In this document: piece after piece, positions 1-6,907 of the stretch
Layout of the letters: every line of letters begins with the position of its first letter
How positions within the stretch are numbered: position 1 is the stretch's first letter
NCBI RefSeq assembly: GCF_050942425.1
Contig: NZ_CP192063.1
Span: 7,316,001-7,380,000, forward strand
DNA length: 64,000 bases
Direction of reading: 5' to 3'
From: Actinoallomurus sp050942425
GTDB lineage: Bacteria; Actinomycetota; Actinomycetes; Streptosporangiales; Streptosporangiaceae
Notes under the pieces: model-generated
Seen by the model: only the letters and a program-made list of their open reading frames with translations
Database searches by the model: none
What the model was told of the DNA's origin: nothing
Position numbers and translations under genes: made by a program

Positions 1-603
1 CCCCAGCGACACCGCGCGCTCGGCCTCGGCGGTCACGTGCCGGACGACGTCGGCCACCACGTCGTCGTAGGCCACCCGGTGCGGGCGGGTCCTCGGGCGC
101 AGACCGCCGGCGTGCGAGCAGACCAGGCCGATGTCGTACGCCGCCGCCACCTCGGCCAGCCGCGGGTCCGGGCCGCCCCACGTGTCGTTGAGCAGGTCGG
201 CCCCGGCCTCCGCGACCGCCTCGCCGACCTCCGCGCGCCAGGTGTCGACGCTGACGACCACGCCCGGGTGGCGTTCGCGCACCGCCGCGACCAGGTCGAC
301 GACCCGCCGGAGCTCCTCGGCGACCCCGACCTCCTCGCCCGGCCCGGCCTTGACGCCGCCGATGTCGACGATGTCGGCGCCGGCCTCCACCGCCGTGTCG
401 ACGGCCGCGAGCGCCGCGTCGAAGGCGTACGTCGCGCCCTTGTCGAAGAACGAGTCGGGGGTCCGGTTGACCACGGCCATGACGGCGAAGTCGTCGATGG
501 CACGCCCGCCGAGCCGCAGCCGAGCGGGACCTCGGCCCGGCCTCCCACCGGCGCGATCATTCGCCGCCTCCAGGCCCGGCTCAGCTTCCCCGTCGCGCAC
601 CAC
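1..603 (-). CDS. folP2: Dihydropteroate synthase homologue, FolP2-like (3' end cut by window)
   Basis: The protein has the pterin-binding TIM-barrel fold of dihydropteroate synthase. The translated minus strand shows VMAVVNRTPDSF, then GADIVDIGGVKAGPG, SVDTWRAEV and LLNDTWGG. The 'NRTPDSF' and 'GGVKAGPG' variants match the second actinobacterial paralogue (mycobacterial FolP2) better than canonical FolP1. In mycobacteria FolP2 is reported to lack clear DHPS activity, so the role in folate synthesis is uncertain. Start: an in-frame TAG lies just upstream of two adjacent GTG codons (603 and 600), with an AGGA ribosome site before them. The N-terminal ~25 residues before the first strand are low-complexity. 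The C-terminus runs off the left edge of the window. Confidence 0.85.
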   Translation of the reverse strand, partial: MVRDGEAEPGLEAANDRAGGRPGRGPARLRLGGRAIDDFAVMAVVNRTPDSFFDKGATYAFDAALAAVDTAVEAGADIVDIGGVKAGPGEEVGVAEELRRVVDLVAAVRERHPGVVVSVDTWRAEVGEAVAEAGADLLNDTWGGPDPRLAEVAAAYDIGLVCSHAGGLRPRTRPHRVAYDDVVADVVRHVTAEAERAVSLG

Positions 604-724
604 GACATCCTAGTCCCGGCCCTCGACACGAATCTGATTCGGGTCACGGTGGGGCGCTATCGCCATCGCCCGGCGGGGACGGCTAACCTCTGGGATCACA
701 CGAAACGGGCAAAGCCCCGTAAGC

Positions 725-1771
725 ATGGAGGTTCCGCTGACCACGCGAGCGCTCATCACCGGGATCACCGGGCAGGACGGCTCGTACCTCGCCGAGCATC
801 TGCTCGAGCAGGGGTACGAGGTGTGGGGCCTGGTCCGCGGCCAGGCGAACCCGCACGTGTCGAGGCTGCGCAAGCACATCGGCGACGTGGGGCTGGTCTA
901 CGGCGACCTCCTGGACCAGGGCAGTCTCATCTCCGCCGTGGAGAAGGTGCGGCCCGACGAGGTGTACAACCTCGGCGCCATCTCCTTCGTGCCCATGTCC
1001 TGGCAGCAGGCGGAGATCACCGCCGAGGTCACCGGGATGGGCGTGCTGCGGATGCTGGAGGCGATCCGGGTGGTCAGCGGGATCAGCGGCTCCCGCACGC
1101 CCGGCGGCGGTCAGATCCGCTTCTACCAGGCGTCGTCGTCGGAGATGTTCGGCCAGGTGCGGGAGACGCCGCAGAACGAGCGGACGCCCTTCCACCCGCG
1201 CAGCCCGTACGGCGTCGCCAAGACCTACGGGCACTTCATCACCCAGAACTACCGGGAGTCGTACGGGATGTTCGCCGTCAGCGGCATCCTGTTCAACCAC
1301 GAGTCACCGCGCCGGGGAGCGGAGTTCGTCACCCGCAAGATCTCCCTCGGCGTGGCGCGGATCAAGCTCGGCCTGGCCACGGAGCTCCGCCTCGGGAACC
1401 TCGAGGCTCGGCGCGACTGGGGGTACGCCGGCGACTACGTCCGGGCGATGCGCCTGATGCTCGCGCAGGAGACCCCGGAGGACTACGTCATCGGCACCGG
1501 CCGCACCCAGTCGGTGCGCGACCTCGTCGAACTCGCCTTCAGCACCGCCGGTCTGGACTGGCAGGACCATGTGATCGCCGACCCGGGGCTGACCCGCCCC
1601 GCCGAGGTCGACCTGCTGTGCGGAGACCCGAAGAAGGCCCGGGACCAGCTCGGCTGGGAGCCCACCGTGTCGTTCGAGGAACTGGTCGCGAGGATGGTGG
1701 AGTCCGACCTGGCGCTGCTGTCGCGCTCGGACCGGCCGGAGGACGAGCCGCTGAGTTTCGACCACTGGTAG
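725..1771 (+). CDS. gmd: GDP-mannose 4,6-dehydratase
   Basis: Extended short-chain dehydrogenase that converts GDP-D-mannose to GDP-4-keto-6-deoxymannose, the entry point to GDP-fucose, rhamnose and related deoxysugars for surface glycans or glycosylated metabolites. The N-terminal NAD(P) motif is GITGQDGSYLAEHL. The catalytic triad region shows ASSSEMFG (Thr/Ser and Glu) and SPYGVAKTYGH (YxxxK). The characteristic NHESPRRG and LGNLEARRDWGYAGDYVRAM stretches are intact. About 348 aa is normal for the family. A GGAGG lies inside the first codons after the ATG at 725, so translation might instead begin at the CTG at 737. No other nucleotide-sugar gene adjoins it, so the end product cannot be named. 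Confidence 0.95.
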   Translation: MEVPLTTRALITGITGQDGSYLAEHLLEQGYEVWGLVRGQANPHVSRLRKHIGDVGLVYGDLLDQGSLISAVEKVRPDEVYNLGAISFVPMSWQQAEITAEVTGMGVLRMLEAIRVVSGISGSRTPGGGQIRFYQASSSEMFGQVRETPQNERTPFHPRSPYGVAKTYGHFITQNYRESYGMFAVSGILFNHESPRRGAEFVTRKISLGVARIKLGLATELRLGNLEARRDWGYAGDYVRAMRLMLAQETPEDYVIGTGRTQSVRDLVELAFSTAGLDWQDHVIADPGLTRPAEVDLLCGDPKKARDQLGWEPTVSFEELVARMVESDLALLSRSDRPEDEPLSFDHW

Positions 1772-1807
1772 CAGCGCCGCACACGGCCGCGTGCGAGTAT
1801 GCCGTGT

Positions 1808-2077
1808 ATGACGACAATCACCTGTGAGCACGTTTCGACGTTGCCGGAGCCCGTGCCCGAGGCGCGCACTCCGGAGGGGTGTGAGGACTGCCTGCGCGTC
1901 GGGGGCCGGTGGGTTCACCTGCGGCTGTGCCTGACCTGCGGGCACGTCGGCTGTTGCGACTCCTCACCGGCCAAGCATGCGACGGCGCACCACCACGAGA
2001 CCTCTCATCCGATCGTGCGGTCCTTCGAGCCTGGTGAGGACTGGCGCTGGTGCTATGCCGATGAAGTGATCGTTTGA
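1808..2077 (+). CDS. UBP-type zinc finger protein
   Basis: Small protein of about 89 aa made of a single ZnF-UBP domain. Visible zinc ligands are an early CEH, then CEDC, CLTCGHVGCC and the His-rich HATAHHHETSHP. In eukaryotes this fold binds the ubiquitin C-terminus. In actinobacteria it occurs as a stand-alone protein of unknown role, often next to transporters or redox enzymes. I chose the ATG at 1808 rather than the one at 1799, because conservation starts with the first Cys-Glu-His. Its stop overlaps the start of the following exporter gene (TTGA), so the two are probably translationally coupled. Confidence 0.85.
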   Translation: MTTITCEHVSTLPEPVPEARTPEGCEDCLRVGGRWVHLRLCLTCGHVGCCDSSPAKHATAHHHETSHPIVRSFEPGEDWRWCYADEVIV

Positions 2078-3570
2078 ACCTGCGACTGGCCGAGGCCCGT
2101 GGGCGCTGGGTGCTGGCCGCCACCGTCCTCGGCTCCAGCCTGGCGATGCTCGACGCCACGATCGTCAACGTGGCGCTGCCGCGCATCGGCAAGGAGTTCA
2201 ACGCCTCCGTCGCCGGCCTGCAGTGGACCATCAACGCCTACACCCTCACGCTGGCCGGGCTGATCCTGCTCGGCGGCTCGCTGGGCGACCGGTTCGGCCG
2301 CCGGAAGGTGTTCACGATCGGCGTCGCGTGGTTCGCGATCGCGTCCGCGCTGTGCGGGCTCGCCCCGAACATCGGGGTTCTGGTGATCTCCCGTGCCCTG
2401 CAGGGCGTGGGCGGTGCGCTGCTGACGCCCGGATCGCTGGCCATCATCCAGGCGTCGTTCGCGCCGGACGACCGGCCGCGTGCCGTCGGCGCCTGGTCCG
2501 GGCTCGGCGGCGTCGCGGGCGCGGTCGGGCCGTTCCTCGGTGGCTGGATCATCGCGGCGGCCGGGTGGCGCTGGGCGTTCCTGCTGAACCTCCCGCTCGC
2601 CGCCGTCGTCATCCTCGTCGCCTCCCGGCACGTCCCGGAGAGCCGCGACGAGGGCGAGCACCGGGGCTTCGACATACTGGGCGCGGCGCTCGCCGCCCTC
2701 GCGCTCGCCGGCATCACGTACGCCCTCACCGAGGCACCCGAGAAGGGCACGCCGACGGCGGTCGTCGTCGTCACGGCCGTGATCGGCATCGCGGCGGGCG
2801 CGGCGTTCGTCGTGATCGAACGGCGCAGGTCCAACGGGCACGGCCCGAGCGCCATGATGCCGGTCGGGATCTTCCAGTCCGGCCAGTTCACGGCCGTCAA
2901 CATCGTGACGTTCCTCGTGTACGGCGGGATGGGCGTGCAGTTCTTCCTGCTCGTCGTCCACCTGCAGGTCGTGGCCGGCTACTCCCCCATCGTCGCGGGC
3001 ACGAGCCTCCTTCCGACGACCGTGCTGATGCTGCTGCTGTCCTCTCGCGCGGGCGCCCTGGCCCAGCGCGTCGGCCCCCGCCTGCCCATGACCGTCGGGC
3101 TGGTCCTCGCCACCGCCGGGATGCTGCTGACCCTCCGCATCGGCCCGCACGCGTCCTACATCCGGGACGTGCTGCCCGCCACCGTGGTCTTCGGGCTGGG
3201 GCTGTCGGCGACCGTGGCGCCGCTCACCGCGACCGTGCTGGCCACGGCCGACGTCCGGCACGCCGGCGTCGCGAGCGGCGTCAACAACGCGGTCGCCCGC
3301 GCCGCGAGTCTCCTCGCGGTCGCTGGCGTCCCGCCCGCCGTCGGCCTCACCGGGAACGCCTACGCGAATCCGCACGTCTTCAACGACGGTTTCCACTCCG
3401 CCATGCTGTTCGCGGCGGCCCTGCTGGCCGTCGGCGCGGTGCTGACGTTCCTCACCGTCCGCGACGACGCGCTCCGCCCCGAGCAGGCCACCGCCCAACC
3501 GGAGTGCCCGTTCAACTGCCCCATCGGCGCCCCACCGCTGGAACCCGGCACCGCCCGGGAACCGGCCTAG
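2074..3570 (+). CDS. DHA2-family MFS drug/H+ antiporter
   Basis: Integral membrane exporter of the EmrB/QacA type (about 14 predicted TM helices, 498 aa). Diagnostic motifs: LDATIVNVALP in TM1 (motif D1), GDRFGRRK (motif A) between TM2 and TM3, RALQGVGGALLTPGSLAII, and GPFLGGWIIAAAGWRWAFLLN (motif C region). The C-terminal cytoplasmic tail has a CPFNCP cysteine pair. It likely expels hydrophobic drugs or metabolites using the proton gradient; the substrate is unknown. The start is TTG at 2074, which overlaps the TGA of the upstream zinc-finger gene by three bases, so expression depends on upstream translation. A strong hairpin follows the stop. Confidence 0.92.
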   Translation: MNLRLAEARGRWVLAATVLGSSLAMLDATIVNVALPRIGKEFNASVAGLQWTINAYTLTLAGLILLGGSLGDRFGRRKVFTIGVAWFAIASALCGLAPNIGVLVISRALQGVGGALLTPGSLAIIQASFAPDDRPRAVGAWSGLGGVAGAVGPFLGGWIIAAAGWRWAFLLNLPLAAVVILVASRHVPESRDEGEHRGFDILGAALAALALAGITYALTEAPEKGTPTAVVVVTAVIGIAAGAAFVVIERRRSNGHGPSAMMPVGIFQSGQFTAVNIVTFLVYGGMGVQFFLLVVHLQVVAGYSPIVAGTSLLPTTVLMLLLSSRAGALAQRVGPRLPMTVGLVLATAGMLLTLRIGPHASYIRDVLPATVVFGLGLSATVAPLTATVLATADVRHAGVASGVNNAVARAASLLAVAGVPPAVGLTGNAYANPHVFNDGFHSAMLFAAALLAVGAVLTFLTVRDDALRPEQATAQPECPFNCPIGAPPLEPGTAREPA

Positions 3571-3571
3571 G

Positions 3572-3605
3572 AGGGTGTCCGGCGGATCTCTCCACCGGAC
3601 ACCCT
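3572..3605. terminator. Bidirectional terminator hairpin between convergent genes
   Basis: An 11-bp perfect stem (AGGGTGTCCGG at 3572-3582 and its complement at 3595-3605) with a 12-nt loop lies between the ends of the MFS gene and the oppositely oriented GH59 gene. Confidence 0.8.
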
Positions 3606-3628
3606 TCAGCACGACCCCCGCGTGATCC

Positions 3629-6600
3629 TCAGGACACCGGGATCAGCCGCCACTGCTGGCTGGGCCCGCCGCCCGGGGTGTTCTGCTGGACGCCCGCGCC
3701 CGGATCCTTGCGCTGCTGCCAGATGTCGACGGCGAGCCCGCTGTGGCCGTTGGTCAGCATGTACCCGCCGCCCGGTGCCGGGGCGAGCTGCCACTGCTGG
3801 TTCGAGGCGCCGGTGTCGGTCCACTGGTCCAGGTCGGTCGCCGCCTCGGTGGACGCCCCGGGGACGTCGAGCACCTTGCCGCTGTTGACGTTGACGAGGA
3901 CGTAACGCGATCCGGCCGGCTTGAGCCGCCACTGCTGGTTGGAACCGCCGTTGTCGGTCCACTGCACGACCTTGCCGCCGTCGTCGCGCGACTGCCCGGC
4001 GACGTCCATCACCAGGCCGCTGCCGACGTTCTGCAGCCGGTACGTCGCGCCCGCCGTGGGCACGGGCACCAGTTCCCAGCGCTGGCCCGCCGCGCCCGAC
4101 GCGGGGTTCTGGACGACCGCGTCGTCCTTGGAACGGACGTCGGCGGTCTTGCCGCTGTCCCGGTTCGTGATCGTGTAGTGGCCGTCGCCGGTCGGGACGA
4201 AGCGCCACTGCTCGCGGTCCGCGCGCGTGTCGGCGCGCTGTTCCAGCTGGGCGCCGGCCGCCCCGGACGGCGATGCGAGGACCTCGCCACCCGCTCCGAC
4301 GATCTCCAGGTATCCGGTGCCGTGGCCCTCCAGCCGCCACTGCTGGGCGGCGGCCCCGGTGTCGGCGGCCTGCACGATCTTCGTACCGTCGGCGGCCAGG
4401 GCCTTGCCAGTGGCGGCGTTCACCAGCTTGTAGGCGGTGCCGGCGGTGGCCTGCCGGCCCGGGGTGACCTTGAGGTCGTCGAACTGGGCGTTCAGCCAGC
4501 CCGCGCCCGGGATCTGCTTGTAGATCGCCGCGTCGGAGGCCAGCAGGTCGACCGGCCCGTCGCCGGCCGTGCGCACCTGGAACTGCAGCGGCCGGATGTC
4601 CCCGCCGGGGATCGTCGTCTTGACCTCCACCGTCTGCGGCGTGTCGCTCAGCTGGACGGCCTGGCCGCCCACGTCGCTCTGGCCGTTGTAGAAGTTGAGG
4701 TAGACGTCGCCCTTGCCGCGCAGGGTGACGCTCGCCTTGTAGGAGGTGCCCTGGGCGAGCCCGCTCGGCGTGTACTGGATCCAGGTGTTCTGCTTGGCGT
4801 CGTCCATCTTCCAGTGGACGGCGCTCTTGCCGTCCGGCGTGGTCGCCTTCTCGACCGTGCCGCTCACGTCGCCGTCGAGGGAGTACGGGCCGTTCCAGTC
4901 CAGGTCGCCCGTCGGGTCGGTGATGAGGTTGCCGCCGATGTTCCCGCCGTCGCCGACGCCGACCGCCAGGCCGGCCGGTCCGGCGGCGTAGGCGGAGTCG
5001 TGCGCGGTGCCGAGCTGCTTCCCGTCGATCGCCGCCGTGATCGCGTCACCTTGGAAGGTGAGCGCCAGGCGGTGCCAGCTGACGGGCCCGAGGGCCGCGA
5101 CCTTTCCGGAGGTGAGCGTCGTCAGCCCGCCGCCGGTGTCGCCGCGCACGATCGACCAGTCACCCGCGTCGGTGACCCGCAGATAGTAGGCGTCGATGTG
5201 GCCGACCTCCCAGTAGTCGCGCCCGCCGTACCGGCCCAGCAGCTCCACGGAGCCGGTCTGCTCGAGCATGACGTCGGCGCTGACCGTGTAGTTCGTCCAC
5301 GTGCCGTCGCCGATCAGGCTGTACGGCGTCGCCGCGTTGTCGTGCCAGACGATCGGCTTGACCTGCGACATCTGGCGGGCGCACTTGCCGGGCCGCCCGG
5401 CGCCGCAGGGGACGATCTCGAACGAGCCGTGCTGCGGGGCGAGGTAGTCGGGGATCGCGCCGGTCCGCGAGCCGTCGAACGTGTCGGAGTACGGCAGCCC
5501 GAACGCCGCCGACGGCCCCGACGTCGCGGTGCCCTTGCCCTGGCCGGTCGTGGTGGTCAGCGTGTAGACGCGTCCCGGCTTCAAGGTCACCGTGTACGTC
5601 CCGCTCGCGGGAGTGACGTCGGCGACGTGGGCGAAGTCGTCCGCCGGGTTCTTCGACGCCAGGTCGGTGGACCAGACGTGCACCGCACCGGTGGACAGCC
5701 CGCCCGCGACGTTGAAGGTGACGGTCTGGTCGGCGGTGGCGCGGGTCGTCTCGATCACGGTGCTGTAGTCGTGTCCCTTCGGCGACCTCAGCGTCACGTA
5801 GCTCCCGTTGGCGCGGTCGCCGCCGAGCAGGCCGCTCGCGCTGTCGACGTACGTCCAGCCGGGCCGGGTGAACTGGGTCGTGTGGGCGGTCACCCACGCC
5901 TGCTTGCCGATCGCGAAGCGGCCCGACCACGGCTGGTCGTCCACGGTCAGCGCGGTGGTCTGGAACGGCAGGCCGGGCGGCAGCGCGGCGACGAGCGGCC
6001 AGTTGATGAACGAGGTCATCCGGCCGTCGACGTAGCCGAGGTTGATCGCCCGTGCCATCGCCGGCGCGCCGTTGTCGTAGTCCTGCGAGCCGTTCTCGCT
6101 GGCCCAGATCGGCTTGCCGACGTTCTTGGCGGCGTCGGGGGTGTCGCAGGTGTTCGCGCTGCCGCCGTCACCGCCCTCGCACGGGTAGTGCGCGCCGACG
6201 ATGTCGACGGCGGCGCCGAACTTCGGGTCGGCGGCGATCGCGTCGGCGACGTCCCAGCCGGAGTCGGCGGCCACGACCTTCGTCGGGTAGCCGTTCGCCC
6301 GCAGGGCCGCGTGCAGGTTCTCGTACCAGGTCTTGTCGAAGCCGTTCTCGTTCCAGCCGCCGAGGTAGTCGATCGGCAGGTGGTGCGTTGTCGCGCAGCC
6401 GAGCCACTTCATCAGGTAGTCGACCATGTCCTGGGTCCAGAAGCTGCCCTTGCCGATCCAGCCGGGCGCACCCCAGGACAGGGCGGCCAGCTTGATGTCC
6501 GGGTTGCGCTTCTTGGCCTCCGCCATCAGCCACCACTCGTAGCCGCGGTCGCAGTTCAGGTCGTCGGGCGAGTGCATGTGGCTGGGTTCGGCGCCGTCGG

Positions 6601-6907
6601 TGGAGTTCATGTCCCCGCCGATCTCGACCTTGAGGATCTGCAGGGAGGCGCCGTAGCCGGGCTTGAACAGGTAGTCGAGGATCCGGCTGCGCTGCGGTTC
6701 GGGGTAGTCCATCAGCAGCCGCGAGTTGCCGCCGCCACCGCTGATCGCACCGATCCCGTCGAACGTCCGGCCGCTCTTCGTCCCGTCGACGGTGACGGTC
6801 GTGCCGGCGGCCCGCGCCGAGGCGACCGGCGCCACGACGGAGGTGACGGAGACGAAGAGCGCCAGCAGGGCGAGGAGGACACCGCTCCGGTGTTTCAACA
6901 TGATCAT
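3629..6907 (-). CDS. Secreted GH59 galactocerebrosidase-like enzyme with inserted CBM-like module and ricin-type lectin repeats
   Basis: Exported beta-galactosidase/galactosylceramidase-type enzyme, 1092 aa. Order: signal peptide (1-34, ending ARA|AG); GH59 catalytic TIM barrel (about 36-310) with acid/base Glu187 in GGWNENGF and nucleophile Glu271 in IWASENGSQ; beta-sandwich (about 310-460); laminin-G-like lectin domain (about 465-815); ricin B beta-trefoils with repeated QQW motifs (about 825-1092). A beta-sandwich module at about 656-799 interrupts the lectin domain just before its last strand (GWLNAQFDDLKV). The same module occurs in the neighbouring upstream protein. ATG at 6907 overlaps the stop of that gene (TGATG); GTG 6910 and ATG 6901 are alternatives, with AAGG upstream. 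The two genes form an operon for a glycan target that cannot be named. Confidence 0.9.
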   Translation of the reverse strand: MIMLKHRSGVLLALLALFVSVTSVVAPVASARAAGTTVTVDGTKSGRTFDGIGAISGGGGNSRLLMDYPEPQRSRILDYLFKPGYGASLQILKVEIGGDMNSTDGAEPSHMHSPDDLNCDRGYEWWLMAEAKKRNPDIKLAALSWGAPGWIGKGSFWTQDMVDYLMKWLGCATTHHLPIDYLGGWNENGFDKTWYENLHAALRANGYPTKVVAADSGWDVADAIAADPKFGAAVDIVGAHYPCEGGDGGSANTCDTPDAAKNVGKPIWASENGSQDYDNGAPAMARAINLGYVDGRMTSFINWPLVAALPPGLPFQTTALTVDDQPWSGRFAIGKQAWVTAHTTQFTRPGWTYVDSASGLLGGDRANGSYVTLRSPKGHDYSTVIETTRATADQTVTFNVAGGLSTGAVHVWSTDLASKNPADDFAHVADVTPASGTYTVTLKPGRVYTLTTTTGQGKGTATSGPSAAFGLPYSDTFDGSRTGAIPDYLAPQHGSFEIVPCGAGRPGKCARQMSQVKPIVWHDNAATPYSLIGDGTWTNYTVSADVMLEQTGSVELLGRYGGRDYWEVGHIDAYYLRVTDAGDWSIVRGDTGGGLTTLTSGKVAALGPVSWHRLALTFQGDAITAAIDGKQLGTAHDSAYAAGPAGLAVGVGDGGNIGGNLITDPTGDLDWNGPYSLDGDVSGTVEKATTPDGKSAVHWKMDDAKQNTWIQYTPSGLAQGTSYKASVTLRGKGDVYLNFYNGQSDVGGQAVQLSDTPQTVEVKTTIPGGDIRPLQFQVRTAGDGPVDLLASDAAIYKQIPGAGWLNAQFDDLKVTPGRQATAGTAYKLVNAATGKALAADGTKIVQAADTGAAAQQWRLEGHGTGYLEIVGAGGEVLASPSGAAGAQLEQRADTRADREQWRFVPTGDGHYTITNRDSGKTADVRSKDDAVVQNPASGAAGQRWELVPVPTAGATYRLQNVGSGLVMDVAGQSRDDGGKVVQWTDNGGSNQQWRLKPAGSRYVLVNVNSGKVLDVPGASTEAATDLDQWTDTGASNQQWQLAPAPGGGYMLTNGHSGLAVDIWQQRKDPGAGVQQNTPGGGPSQQWRLIPVS

